64,000 bases of DNA from Toxotes chatareus (lineage: Eukaryota; Chordata; Actinopteri; Toxotidae): NCBI GenBank assembly GCA_016801885.1, contig CM028888.1, forward strand, positions 16,973,170 through 17,037,169, in the 5' to 3' direction. Numbering within the stretch: position 1 is the stretch's first letter; every line of letters starts with the position of its first letter. The notes under the pieces were generated by a model. The model saw nothing but the letters and a program-made list of their open reading frames with translations, did not search any database and was not told where the DNA came from. The translations under genes were made by a program, and so were the position numbers. Positions 11,741 to 24,110 of this stretch are shown in pieces.

Positions 11741-14336
11741 CAAATGGATAAACATTTGTGATGAGATTAACCAACAGTTGAGCAATGTGCACGCTACACG
11801 CGTGAACACAAGAGTGGAAAATACACATGGGGAAACTGAAATGGAGTGCACTCTAACACAGCCTGAAGATAAGAATTAGGAAAAAAAAAAAAAGTGGGAG
11901 GAGGGAGCAGCTGCTCAGGCATACAAAAAAAGGAACTCCAGAAAATAATTGCTGCAGATCAGGCAGTATACATGTCATATATCAGAAATTTTATTACTGT
12001 ATTTTGAAACTACTCTTAATTCCAAAGCCGAGCACCACAAGGGAATCTGTTGATGTCTACTTCAGTGAACCAGAGAGACTGTTAAGAGACCACACACACT
12101 TGTTCCTCTCTCTACCACCCAGTCTAATAAACCAACGTCATATTACTTCTGTCTTCAAAAGACATCAAGTACAGAACAGCAACAAAAATCCCAAGCTAAT
12201 ATAAATAATAATAATTACATATACATTACATAGATAAATAATACCTGGCCTTAATATACTTAATATTAGCATGTCTTGAATAAAGAAATGGCAGAGACTG
12301 GGATGTAACCACACGGGGAGGTCCATCAAGCCCGGATTCCAGCAGTTGACCTAATTTCATTCTTATGCAGTTAAAGTCTCACTGATACCATAATTTCAAC
12401 AAACAGCTAAACTAAAATGGATCACAAACCATACATCACTGCTTGAGGCCATTGACACTCTCTCAAAATGTAGATTTGACACTGTTAAAGTTCAACTTGT
12501 GCAACAAAACATACATCCGTGTCGATATTTCCGGGGTCCAGTGATGCAAAGGCTGACAGTCTGGGGTTCATATATTGCGTCTCATCCGACTTAAATGGAA
12601 TGACACATCATGCTCACCTCCCCATTTTTTGCCTGTCACTCATCTCTACCGCAATGAATAAAGCTCCGAACCAGTACAACCTGTCACTCTGTCACTCAAA
12701 TGCTTAAAAAAAAAGACTTCACATCGCTATTCAGGTGGAGCTGGGGAGGAATTCCTCTGTCTGGTTTGATTTTTCTGTCTAATCCTTCATTTTATGTGGG
12801 CTCTCTGTTATCTCCCTGATGTGGGAATCACATTTTAATTAGGTCTATCCTCAGTTAGCAGTTCATCTTTGCATCCCCCTGTCCTATGTTCTCATCCTAT
12901 GGGCTTTGCTTCCATGTAGAGACTCTCAGTCCCCGCTCGCTGTCACAATCTAACATCTCCCCCATCTTGTGCCATCGTTTTCATTTTTTAACTGCTCCAT
13001 CTCCACTCACAATCTTGCTCTCCTGCTGCCGACAACAGAGAGCACCCGGTCTGACAACAATCTGTGTTCTGCAAAAGGGAAAATAAAACACAATAAACAG
13101 TTACAACTATAGAAAAAAGAAAATGCATATTTTACACAGAGTATAGTGAGCAAATGGAAATAGTCAACTCTTGGCTCCCGGGCTATAAACAGCTTGGCTG
13201 TATATGGCGAGACTAAAACTATTTATTAAATGGGATGTTAAGCAATCTCTGACTTCTATAGGGCCAAAGGGAACTGCAATACTGAAAGGACTAATACCCT
13301 CTCCCCCTCGAAACTAACAAACAAACAGTAAACATTTGCAGTGGAGATGAAAAAGCTAGCTAATGAGATCCAACACAATTGTCTAGTAAAGAGGCAATAA
13401 ATCACAATACAAGACCCTATACTAATAATAGAACTTTCTCATCTGCTGTTTTGGCGTGACGGTGACACATTTTAGCCTTTGATACTGCAACGTTTTGCTG
13501 CTGGGAGTGCTTGAGACTGAAATAGGCTTTTTCTTTCCCTTCACTTGAAAAAAGCCAGAAATCTCTCGGCACATGGAAAGTACAGTCCCATTGACAAAAG
13601 ATACATCTGTGTCTTTTTCACCCAGACTGTGACGAAGTAACTGTCAGTGTTGATCCACAGCTCTATCAAGTCCTTGCTGATACATGCCCCATTTTGTACC
13701 AGGCAGTAAAAGCCTTAATACTAACCTCTCAAATCCATACCCTATGCACAAAAAGCAGAGGTGAAACCAACCATTAATATAACGAACTAATACAAATATA
13801 TGAGGAAAAGTGAGACGCTCAAGGTGAGTGGCGAATTATCACCGTGTAAAAGTGTCTAATCCAGAAAGTGGTACAATGCAAAAATACTATAATAACTGGA
13901 AATGCACCATGTGAATCACTTATCATAGTGTGTTACGAGACAGCTAATGAATTATGTTTGGCAGCTTAAGGCAGCAAAATGGTGATACACAGATCACAGA
14001 ATGGCAGTTACAGCACTGGCTATGACTTTTTTTTTTCTAATATAGGCCTGTGCTGAGACCATCAGTGGTCACCCTGTGGATTGATTACTCTTCTTAGAAA
14101 ATATGGCTCCTGCACACCTAAGCTGCAGTGCAACTTGGGTCTAACTGGAGGCAAGGAAATGCTTAGAGTAAACACAGTGTTGTCTGCACAGATGTCATGG
14201 TTCAGATTTATTTAGAGGGCAAATGCTCCATTAGTTGGGCTTTTTAATTAGCACACTTGTGAGAGAGGGTCATTAAGGATGTCTGACAGAGGACCTGCTG
14301 ATGAGGAGGATGGAGACACTGCTAACTCCAGCCCCG
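11741..14336. other. Intronic stretch, nothing recognised
   Basis: AT-rich with a short A run at about 11881-11893 and a small TAATAATAATT cluster near 12205. No conserved peptide, TIR or RNA gene was seen. Confidence 0.55.
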
Positions 14337-14339
14337 ACA

Positions 14340-14376
<37 letters not shown>

Positions 14377-14400
14377 CACGCACGCACACGCCTACACACA
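14337..14400. repeat. (CA)n microsatellite with GCAC/CTACACA variants
   Basis: A near-perfect (AC)n run of about 38 bases is followed by imperfect CA-type units. It lies about 250 bases beyond the CM3 exon donor, within the intron. Confidence 0.95.
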
Positions 14401-14647
14401 TGCCTACACAAGCACAGATCTGCTTAAAAACCAATAACATTTCACACAGTCATCGACAAAACACAAGTCAACGTCACGGCTGCCACAACATTTCCACTCT
14501 AAAATGGCCACAGAGCACAAACAAATCTCCCAGAAACGTCTCCATCGCCAACAACACCGCACACACAACGACAGCCTATTAAATCCATTTACATTTAAAT
14601 ACATATTCATAGAGAACAGGACAGAAAAGAGGAGATTGTCACCGTAC

Positions 14648-14867
14648 CATTTTCCGGGTGTTCGGTCTCTCCAATGCTGCCATCTGGAGTGGTTCTCTCA
14701 TAGTGGTCCTCAGGCAGGGTCAGGGGTCCGATGCGGGGACCAGACGATGACTTACTGCTAGGAGTCTCCGATTCCTCCAATCCGCTGTCATAGTAGCTGT
14801 GCTGCGAGGCGTCCTGCAGGTCCTGCACAGGGTTGGTGGTGGAGAAGGTCACTCGCCGATGGGGATG
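14648..14867 (-). CDS. pcdh1: Protocadherin-1 internal exon encoding CM3 (RRVTF) and the following conserved tail segment
   Basis: This 220-bp exon begins after a pyrimidine-rich acceptor (TTCTGTTTTTTAG|CAT) and ends at AAATG|GTACGG. It enters in phase 0, matching the donor of the upstream exon, and leaves after the first base of a codon. It encodes HPHRRVTFS and then QHSYYDSGLEESETPSSKSS, LPEDHYERTTPDGSIGE and EHPEN, which I recognise as the distal cytoplasmic tail of PCDH1. RRVTF (bases 14858-14844) is CM3; in this family it is a known docking motif for protein phosphatase 1 catalytic subunit. The mammalian protein continues with Asp after EHPEN, and a G left over for a GAY codon fits that. 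The exon alone supplies the Ser/Tyr-rich phosphorylatable stretch. The following exon was not found in the remaining 14.6 kb. Confidence 0.93.
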
Positions 14868-17209
14868 CTAAAAAACAGAAAGGCAACAAATGAATTTCTT
14901 CAAAATGAGGAAAGTATTTTTCAACTGCACTTTCTTCCTCTCTTTATTTATTTTTTTGTTTGATGGTTCCACTAGGCTTGTATGGTAACAGTTACAGCTC
15001 AAAAGACTACTGTCTGAATTTTGCTGGCCTCCTAAAGTTCACTCTTCAAAAGTCAGAAAATAATATTAAATATTAAACACTCTTAAATATTAAATAGCCT
15101 TTTGCACCATTATTATTCTGAAGACTATATAAGGTAGAAATATATGAACAGAGTGAGGTTATGAGCTCCAATAATAAGAGTGTGCAAATTAGCAGCAGCA
15201 GAAATTGAAGAAAGACCAAAAATACAGGCAGTATTAAAAATATCTCTTTTTCACAAAACAAAATTTAAATATCTTAATAAGGGCCATGTGTTTAAATATT
15301 CTGTTTGATACTGTCCTGTATATGTTAGGAATGATTCAACTCTATTTGTAAGCAGTGTGTAATAAATAAGAGGATGTACTGTATGTTCAAGAACTTGTGT
15401 TTAGATACGTGCACCTACAAAAATGAATAAAAGAAAAAAATTTTCCATCTTATCAAGAGCTCCAGATGGAAGTGACATAGAGCATATATTGAAAAATAAC
15501 AGTGTACACTCAGAACATTTACATAGAAAGAGCCAGACTCTGTATATAAATGTATAAAGAGATTCCTCTATATGGAGACAATGTACAGGCATTTGTCTGG
15601 ACGTGAAAGCAAACGTTATAAGCAAGTGTCACAGGGTGTCACAGAGACTGAGGATGTGAAAAGCACTATTATTGCTGTTATTATCGTTATTAGTGAGACA
15701 AAAGTTTCATTTTCTAAATCTGCCACTGCCAAATGAATTCTGATGACAATGATTGGTGCACTAATCAGTAGCCCCAGTGAGCCACTTCCTATCTCCATAT
15801 TTTAATATTTCCCTTTTCCACAGCTTTTGAAGTTTAACCGAGCAGAAAGCTAGACAATATTTATGCAATTTAACTAAAAACGAATCCCAAGGAGATCTAA
15901 ATAAGACTAACAAAAAGAAAAGAAAAAAAACGGAGCACTGGAAATATAGTTTGTGACAGTCGCTGTTTTGCCCCCATTAGAATATATTATTAGATCTGCT
16001 TTTGCTGTTGATGAAAGAATGAAAGAGTAAATGAATGAATAGAAATACTGATGAAATCTTGAATTTGATAGGTTGAGGAGGAGCAGAGCGGCATTATAAT
16101 AAATCACACAAGATCACACCCTTTATCAAATTGAATGGCTTGTAAATAGTTAGGAGACCATTAAATTTCCTCTTCCAAAGATCAGTTTACTAATGGCTAC
16201 TTACCACCGATCCACAATAGAAAGATGACTCCTTACAGTGCACATGCAATTGCATTCTTCCCCCAACCCCCACACACCTCTCGTAAAAGTCAGGAAAGCA
16301 CTGATACAGCAGAACAGGCCTGCATCTGCTGCACGAGTCAGTCCAGATCAATACCACGGGTCTGTGCTTTCTACCATTCAACCACTTTTCTGGCAAACAA
16401 ATCCATGCTAGAAATCATTCGAACCATCAGCCTTTTAGTACATACACACCAGATATTGAGAAATGCTTTTAGAGCTTAGGTAAGAGCTATCAGCACTGTG
16501 TTCTTAATACCATTAGTGGGGCTTCAAAATGTTTCCAGAAACCTGTTCATCCATCCCATCATTTCAGCCATATTTTGCTCCTGCACAGATGCATTTTTTG
16601 GTCTTTCATCTAAATAATGATTACTTGCATTCTGGGGTGGATCATATTTTGTTGTTTTTTCTGCCAGCAGTGGTTTTACATCACTCCATCAATAAATCAT
16701 AGACAGTACACAGTGACAGCTATCTTGTACCTCTTGTACCTAAGATATCCAAGTTAAATTATACACTAATGAAAACATAATCATGAATCTTGTTAACATT
16801 ATTCCATTTCTGCTGTTAGATGCCCTTAAATCCTACACACTGGTCCCTTAAGTTCTGAAAACACTACAGTATAAAGTGTGAAAAATTAGACCATATTCTT
16901 CTAACAGGAAGTCTTAACACAAAACTCCTCCATCACACCAAACAATAATGAGTTCTTCTACTATCATTTCTGTGTTATTACAATAAACTTTTTGTTGACT
17001 CATGCAGCTGGAGGTTTCAATGGTTGCATTCTTAAAAATGATTGGAGGCCTCTGAGACTCCGCGACTATTTAAATGTGAGGGGGCATTTAGTTGTTTAAA
17101 TATGGATTCTTGCTTAAACTTCTCCTCAAGGCATCACTCCAGAGAGTCAGCATGTTTCCTGGGTATGATAACTAGCTAGGGCTGCAGAGATGGGAAATAG
17201 ATTCTCCTT
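14868..17209. other. Intronic stretch upstream of the CM3 exon, nothing recognised
   Basis: Includes the polypyrimidine tract of the exon acceptor (14868-14885 as minus-strand CT). The rest is AT-rich with short A/T runs and no assignable repeat or coding frame. Confidence 0.55.
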
Positions 17210-17428
17210 TTAGTCAGAGCACAAATCCTCTGCCAGGCCTTGGGGGCTGCAGGGATGCGGCAAGACGGAAGGATGGAAGGGGAGGCTGAGCAGGAGCGGG
17301 GAGTTGGTCAGGCAGACACGGACGACGCTTTGGCTGGAGGGGACAAGCAGAAGGATTAGATTCTGGGAGACTGGAGGCGGGAGAGCGGGATTGTTTGGGC
17401 ATTGTGGTAGGAGTAAGAAGCTGTGGGG
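17210..17428 (-). other. Candidate alternative 3'-terminal exon inside the 48-kb intron (hypothetical)
   Basis: On the minus strand a CT-rich tract ending in TTATTCTCAG precedes a GC-rich, Pro/Ser-rich open stretch. Spliced in phase 0 from the large pcdh1 exon, acceptor TTCTCAG| gives 72 codons (PHSFLLLPQCPNNP...) ending at TAA 17210. The next AG, CCCCACAG| (exon start 17420), also gives an open phase-0 frame (LLTPTTMPKQS...) ending at TGA 17214. No homology is recognised and no polyadenylation signal is seen just downstream. The stretch is purine-rich on the other strand, so open frames could arise from composition alone. Confidence 0.2.
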
Positions 17429-19389
17429 CTGAGAATAAAAGAGGGGACAATTAGGATGACATCTGAATTCATAACCCCGCTTAGATTGGGCTAAAATTGC
17501 CTCATTTATAAACCTAATATTACAATCCCAAAGCAGATGGAAAGATACAGCAGGATTCTGTCTTTACAAGGGGACCAAGACACATTTTAATGTAATAATA
17601 AACAGCAATCATCCACTGCCTATGTAGCGTCCCCGTAGCCCTTTGGAGCCCAGTTTTTCTGTTGGACTCCCAGAAATATTACATACAACCTACTGCCTCA
17701 GAATAATTTCAAGCCTCATATTGTTAGAGGTGAATATTTCCACTAATTGTGCCACAGAACTAGAAAGATAATAATGTAGTTTTTTTTCTTTGAATCATTA
17801 CTGTATGCACATTATGACAAGGTATCTCATGGTCAAGTGTAAATAAAAAGTAATCAAGTACACTGTTATATAAATTGGGTCAATTAGGTCTCCTTTATAC
17901 CATAGCAAACTAGCTGTCCTCCAATGCATGAAGTTAATAAAAATAGGAAAAAAATGATAATAGCAGCTACGTCCACTTATCTGTACCCCAACTACCCAAT
18001 CCCCTTAGTTATGAGATTGTGTTGCTTTGCTACCTTGAACACTGAGCACTTCAAAAAATAGCACACTGTACACCTACACTGAATGGCAATCTGTGCCTTT
18101 ATTTCCTGTCAGAAGACTCACAGGTACATAATAGCGATACTTCAAAAACCTGGGTCAGTACCTTAACTAGTCAACTTTGAATGAACAAATCAGCCGCTTG
18201 TTATGAATCGCAATTATGTGAGCGGTCTGCACACAATCAAGATAGATACAAGTTAGGCTTATTGCCTTAATTTGCAGTTTACAATAGAAAGACAGCAAAC
18301 TATTTTCTTCTTTTCATGTTTTGATTATGATTGATATTTCTATTTTTGTGTGGATATAGCAACATGTAATCGACTAAACATTGCCCTCCAACCAGGGGGA
18401 GTAGCCTTTTCTGGATTTTTAGGTAACAAAATATCAAATTAAAAAAAGGCTCGTCACAGAAAACCAACATTCTCTAGGCACAGCAAGGACAGAAAGGTAC
18501 TTTAAAAGCTTTGTGATGTGCTCGTATTTGAGGTTGTTACGTAAGATGAGAGCAGTCTTTGTTAATTAACAGAACTATTGATATAAAATAAAAACATCTA
18601 TTAAAGGCCATTTGATTTCATAAGATTTACATCTCCTCTCCCTCTCATCTTTCAATTGATTTCTACAAGCCAACATAAAATATAGACACATTCATACAGT
18701 ATTCTAGTAGGCTGGACTATAAGGGCCGTACTCACGTAGCTACTACAACTGGTTATGGTCAAAGTGATAGGCAGATAATCATTAGCAACGATCTATATGA
18801 ATTAAATTGTGAGTTTGAAGCTTAAGGAAAAAGAGAAGCCTGCTGGTTTGAACTTAAGAGTGAATTTTAGGTTATGTAGAGACTGACAGTCCATATTAGA
18901 TTTTTGGTTCTCTGACACATCAGAATGAATATTTCATTCATCAAATCAGATTTAAACAGCATTCATGGGTGGTTTGATATCTGATATAAAAACCAGCCTT
19001 TGCATTACTTGAAATGTGACACAGAAAAGTAACGTCATTCCTGTTAGCCCTGTTAGCTGGCCGCGGTAAAAAAAAAAAAAAAAAAAGAAAACATGTATTA
19101 ACCACCTCTGTAACTAATGCTGTCTGGTGTGATGGAGGACTCGGCACTGAGACTAGATATTGCTATGGTGTGAAGAGTAAGAGGATACATCTCCATTATT
19201 CACCCAGCCCGCGGCTTGCCGTTGTGTGTCTGTATCGGAAAAATGCGAATGTGTCGTTTCCACAGTTACTGACACAGATGGGTTATCGTTAACAGTTATA
19301 GCTAATCACTTCCAAATAACAGCGTGGGAAGTCTGTCCTAAAGATTGGATGTGAAATAAAAAAACAAAAAAACAAAACAAACAACGTAT
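17429..19389. other. Intronic stretch, nothing recognised
   Basis: AT-rich DNA with an A tract at about 19068-19086. No gene or transposon is recognised. Confidence 0.55.
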
Positions 19390-19740
19390 TTGCCTGCAGC
19401 TTGAATGAAGGAATAAAAAGGGAATCCTGGGGCAAATAGCTGTGCATAAGCAACAAGGATAGTATTTTGGTGACTGTGGAGCATCTCTGTTGCCACTGCT
19501 GATTTGCACCACTGATTCCTGATGGGACAGCAGACCCCGCTGCTGTTGTGCTCCTCCCATAGCGCAGAGCTCCCTGTCCATTGTGAATGCCCCCGAGCTA
19601 CCTGACACCACTCTGCCGTCAGGTGCCCTGTCATCCAGCCAAGCCTCACTGATTGCCAGTGCACAGGGCTGCTGGTACTTATGTAGATGGGAAAGCTTTT
19701 CCATCTCCTCTGCCACTTTTTGAGCAGACTTCCTGCAGAG
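19390..19740 (-). mobile_element. LINE endonuclease fragment (L2/Rex1-like), degenerate
   Basis: On the minus strand one frame carries MEKLSHLHKYQQPCALAISE followed by AWLDDRAPDG and FTMDRE (about 19720-19560), matching the N-terminal endonuclease segment of fish LINEs (SETWLDD-P…GFT-DR). The adjacent frame continues with GVCCPIRNQWCKSAVATEML (NQWCK at 19517-19503), the usual next block (GGG-C-Y-N--WC). One frameshift separates them. It has the same orientation as pcdh1, is much shorter than the LINE at 1390-3935 and comes from a different copy or subfamily. Confidence 0.65.
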
Positions 19741-22137
19741 TTGCAGGTGAGTTAGATTCTGTGTTTCAGTCTCTGCCTCATGCTTCCAAATTTGTATTTC
19801 TGTTTTGACTGATCTTTGAGTGAACATTTGGTGATCAAGCTGGTGACTGCATTGTCTGTACTTTAACTACCTTGTAGAAAGAATTCCTTTGTGCTCTGTG
19901 TTTCAAAGCAAGCAGCAGCTTAGTGGTGGAGTGTACATATGGTGGAACTACAATCCACATAGTGTAGCAGGGTTTGAAAGAATAACATTCTATATATCTA
20001 ACAATACAAAAGTACATTTAATAAATATAACATAATAAGATTTCTTATTGTTATGATTGCTATAACAATACTACTACTACTACTGCCAATAATAATAATG
20101 ATAATAACAATAATGATAATGATGATGGCTGTTCTGCAAACGTACTTCCATCTGATACGAATTTTAAAAACAGCAGATCATTTAATATCTGCGTCTAAAT
20201 TATAAACCAAAGGGGTTTGTACCTCATTTGTGCCACTTTGACTGCATCTCCATTTATACCACTCTAACTGCTTGCTAAAACATATCTGCATCAAAGTCAA
20301 ACATTGCATCATTTTTATGAATTAATCATAAAGTAATCCTTTTTAAATCAATCCAGTTATCCATTTTCTTCCAGGGACAAATAACGACATGTGCTAGATT
20401 GGTGTAGATTAGTAAAAATAGTTGATATGCTACTTGTAAAATGAATCTAATTTTGCCACACTATAGCTCACTGTTATATAAAAATTTTATTTTTCCAAAA
20501 GCTGAAACAATCAGCAATGCAGCAAGTACCCCAACACTGTCTAAGCAAAGTTTCTTGTTGTTTTCCATGTCCAATGAGTAACAATATATTTGTCACAGTT
20601 AGTTTGTTGGCAAATGTTTATATTTAAATCTTTTATTACACAGAGGGATTGTTAAAGCTGAGTCACTGTGGCCAGTGAAACATGCTGAATATTCAGAATT
20701 TCTGTTGGAGGAGCAAAGTACAATAAAAGGCTGAGTGCCATAACTTTGAAGAAGACACATGAACCAGCTAAACACAGTCATTGCTATGTTGTACAGCAAC
20801 TTGGACGCAATTGGAAAATGAGGGTGCAGTTAGGGTGCTGCATCTTTTCTTCAAATAAAAGAAAACTGGTGAAAAGGGAGGCTTCAGAAGTTAATGAATG
20901 TAGTCTATATGTCTGACACAGACCGGGGAGAGAAGGAGATCTATAAGGATATGAACACGAGCTGCATTTCATTTAGTTTACAATGGAGTGTTTTTAAGCA
21001 GTTTGGAAGTCAGACAGCTCTAGCATACTCTAGAATACCCTCAACTTTTAAAGCAGCAGGAAACCTATGTGGCCCTGTTTATCAATCCTGAGCTGAGGTA
21101 TATCGTTTGTGTACTGGAGCTGGAAGCCAGACTTTTCCTATTGAATCACAGTTATGTCTCTCAGATATTATGAAATGGGTTTTCTGCCCATGTTAAAGGA
21201 AACGGCTGATGTCTCAGTGCCCCTGTGATATGAAAAATTCAATTTAAAAGGATGAGAGAAAGAATGGTGCACGGCCTATTTTCATTCCCCCACACTGAGA
21301 GATATGAGAATGATGTTCTATTGTGTGGAGGAAATGATGCCAATCGTACTGCAGAGAAATTCCTTCATAATTCAATTCAATTTCTTCTAAATCCCAATGG
21401 CAAGCTCCTCTGCCAAAGAGCGGCAGGATGACGGAGACAAAAAGGGAGGGCTAGAGACTAAGATGGAAGAAGAGGGACTAAAGATTGAGACTGAAACAAT
21501 GGAGAAATAGAGACAGAGTCACAGAGAGCAGCCAGACTTGCTGAAAGGTAAGAGGAGGAGACAGTGATACAAAGTGGAAGGAAGAAAAACGTTTTAGTAA
21601 TGATTAATTTTGATCACTGTGGCATTTTAAGTATAGCCAACTAATTTTCTCTAATTACCTCGCTGCAGCGTTTGACAGAAGCAGAGAAAATCTTTTTTTT
21701 TTGAGGACATCTAACAGGACAAACTACTAATTTTAGTGAAGTACTGTTAAACCTGGTACACTGTTGTGTGGTATAGTAAATCAAAAGTATGCATCTTCTG
21801 CTATTCAAAGTGCACCATTAGTTACAAAACGTGCATCTCTGACAGGCTGTGAGAGTTCCCGCCAGTGTGGGACGTAGAATTTCCATTTAGTTACAGTGTT
21901 TGCGAGTACATCCTGGCTCTGGCATTTTGGGCGTGTATGCAGGAATCAATGAGCTGCTGCCTCTGAAGGCACAGAAAAAATGAGCTGCACCAACAAATAT
22001 GACAATGAAGAAGTGCACCTCTCAGTGTATGCAGCAAGCATAAAACCATAAAGACTAAAGCAGTTGCAAAGGAAATGCATATGGAACTGTTTTTATTTTC
22101 CATTTCACCATTATGTCCTCCATTCTCATCCCATCTA
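19741..22137. other. Intronic stretch; purine-rich segment at 21410-21600
   Basis: Apart from the trinucleotide tract, the only compositional feature is a GA-rich stretch at about 21419-21600. No gene is recognised. Confidence 0.5.
20066..20128. repeat. Trinucleotide-rich tract (CTA)n/(AAT)n/(ATG)n
   Basis: CTACTACTACTACTG leads into imperfect AATAATAATAATG ATAATAACAATAATGATAATG. Confidence 0.85.
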
Positions 22138-22186
22138 TTGCTCTCCCTCTTCTCCCCCTCTCTCTTTCTCTACACGCGCACACACA

Positions 22187-22253
<67 letters not shown>

Positions 22254-22260
22254 ACACACA
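22138..22260. repeat. CT-rich tract followed by long (CA)n
   Basis: CTCTCCCTCTTCTCCCCC-type pyrimidines (22141-22171) run into about 40 CA units with a few interruptions. Apparent Thr-His or Val-Cys proteins here are artefacts of the repeat. Confidence 0.97.
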
Positions 22261-22339
22261 GTTGTTTTTGTAGGTGCAATAGCTCCAAGGCAAGCAGCGT
22301 GGAATTGGAGTCTTCAAAGAGTCTTGGATTATCAAAGAG

Positions 22340-22560
22340 ACACAGCTACCAGAAAACTAGGGGACACGCTGGAGAGGGGGAGGGAAGAACATAAGCGAGA
22401 GGCGGGGAGGGGGAAAGAGTGCAGAGGAGTCAGCATGGGTTTGGGTGGAGGATGAAGTGATCAGACAGGGGAGGGGTGGGGGTGGGGGGTGGATAAAGAC
22501 CAGGAGTCCCTTTGTTCACGTACTGTAAATGGAGAGAAAAAAAAAAAGGCTGGAGTGAAT
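22340..22560 (+). repeat. Purine-rich (GA/GGGG) segment with quadruplex-like core
   Basis: The plus strand is strongly G/A-biased. Positions 22468-22489 contain four G runs separated by single bases. An A tract follows at about 22537-22548. Confidence 0.6.
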
Positions 22561-23614
22561 ACATTAAAAAACAATCACATAGACCTTAATGGTCTTGATA
22601 GGCAAGACTGAATTCGCATTCTTCACTGTCTGTGCTGCCGCCTATTGTGGAGTTTTCTGCTCAGAGAATTTTATTTCAATGGGGACCACTGGCCTTGAAA
22701 CACCATAATGTTGTCACAGTAAAACCAAGTATTACTGCAGCAGGACCCGCCATGTGTGAATATAGCTGCCACATCTAATGACAAATCTGACTGTTCACGC
22801 CATTCCATGTGACAGGATGTGGGAGTGCTGGTGTGAATGCATCACCCTTCGACAAAAAGCTCTCCGTCAGCCCCTCTGTCCCACAATGAGCTATGGATGT
22901 CTCTTTTTTTCCATTACAAGAAGTGAGTGTATGAAACTGATTCTGGTCGGTTCCCTGCTGTCAGCTGCGGAGCAACATCCAGCAGTGATCCTGTCCCACT
23001 GCCACAGCTACCACACATAAACCTCCCACCTTCTCTGAACGGGTTTGAACTAAATTAGGCTGATTTAGTGTCTGACGACAGCGTAAAATGCCTCTAACAC
23101 ACAACGTCAAAAATAAATCAAAGTCCGAAAAGTAATCTGCGCCCTGCACATCTCTTCCTGTGAAAAATAGGTACTTGTGTGAACAAAAGTGTTCCCCATG
23201 CCTGTACCTGTTTGGTGATACTGGGGCATGCCATGACTTCATTTGTTCTGACACAGGCACAGAGAGTTGTGTGTACGCAGCACAAAATTGTTGAACTCCT
23301 TTCAGAAATTACGCTTCTGCCTACACAGACCACGTGCAGATGTTCTGCCGCTATATTAATGGAATCAGTTAGTGAATACACACATGGACAGGAAAATAGA
23401 CAAAAACCACAGAATCCAAAACCACATAAACATGGTCCAAAAAAAATGGAACTGTGACTGCTGTTTCTAAGCCACAGTTAGCTGATATAATAAACTAACA
23501 AAGTCGCTCCCATTCTAAGTGTAGTGACAACACTGGAGACTGAAGACCCCCAAATGTTTTTCCATTTTCTTTCCATTTATTTTAAATGGACGTAAGTGCA
23601 AGTTACAGTTTGTT
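22561..23614. other. Intronic stretch, nothing recognised
   Basis: Short frames on both strands (for example 22961-23260 minus) overlap one another and match no family. Confidence 0.5.
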
Positions 23615-24110
23615 CTACTTAAGCAGTAAAATGTTTTTTCTTGCCTGACTCCGGGTGATCGGCACATCTAGGTGATGCCACTGACTACGCATTAGCATGT
23701 TCCACATGTTATTGCACACATACTCTATAACTGTCAAACCACGCCGACACACCGTCCTCGTCCGATCCACCACTCGCTCTTCATTGTTGTCGTAGTTCAC
23801 TGGGAACTGAAATTTTCCCACAGAGCTAATTTGGAAGAAGCAGGTAGGTCTTCAACTGCTGTGCTCTAGTGTGACTCAGTCAGTTATACGCCAATCAGCT
23901 TGAGCTAAGCTTAGCATGGCATATTGCTAACTTGCTAAAAGCTTACACTTACAGTTACAGTTTCTGGGTAAAACTTGTGAAATTTGGTTACACGTTACTT
24001 TCATCAATCTTTGGGTTACCTCGTATTCTCCGTATGACTCTATGCACTGAACTGTAATGTCCGCACCGTGATGGTTCGGGAACGAATACACGTACCGTTA
24101 CACCCCTAGT
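23615..24110 (-). mobile_element. hAT-type DNA transposon fragment with one terminal sequence
   Basis: Read on the minus strand, the element begins with CTAGGGGTGTAACGGTACG at about 24109-24091, a terminal sequence familiar from fish hAT elements (CAGGGGTGTAACGGTAC…). It continues through the GTAACGG / CGGTGCGGACATT leader and reaches a decayed BED zinc-finger coding segment at 23821-23618. The catalytic RNase-H-like domain and the opposite terminus are absent, so only the 5' part survives. It is in the same orientation as pcdh1. Confidence 0.75.
23618..23821 (-). pseudogene. BED-type zinc finger remnant of a hAT (ZBED-like) transposase
   Basis: The frame reads GKFQFPVNYDNNEERVVDRT then RTVCRRG and, further on, HHLDVPIT. 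It aligns with the BED finger wording F-F-VN-----RVVDRTKTVC-RC…N-SNM-HLRRHHPDV. The second zinc-binding Cys is replaced by Gly (CRRG) and the conserved NTSNM is altered to NMWNM, so the finger is not expected to fold. The frame stops soon after the finger at about 23615. Confidence 0.75.

Larger units (their letters stand above)
1..14647 (-). other. pcdh1: pcdh1 downstream intron, 5' 14.6 kb (continues beyond base 1)
   Basis: The donor G|GTACGG at 14647 opens an intron that must be followed by an exon starting in phase 1. I looked on the minus strand for the conserved C-terminal PCDH1 segment (the Cys-rich GTCTREC and DTCWMPG motifs) and did not see it in any frame, so the last coding exon should lie to the left of this window. 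The intron contains a LINE remnant, several microsatellites and two GC-richer islands. Confidence 0.8.

Noticed and set aside
14404..14610. 68-codon minus-strand frame just downstream of the CM3 exon as a coding continuation
   Set aside because: The donor G|GTACGG and homology end at 14648. The downstream peptide has no similarity to the PCDH1 C-terminus.
22055..22455. Open frames of 66-126 codons rich in Thr-His or Val-Cys
   Set aside because: They are translations of the (CA)n/(TG)n microsatellite and carry no independent coding signal.
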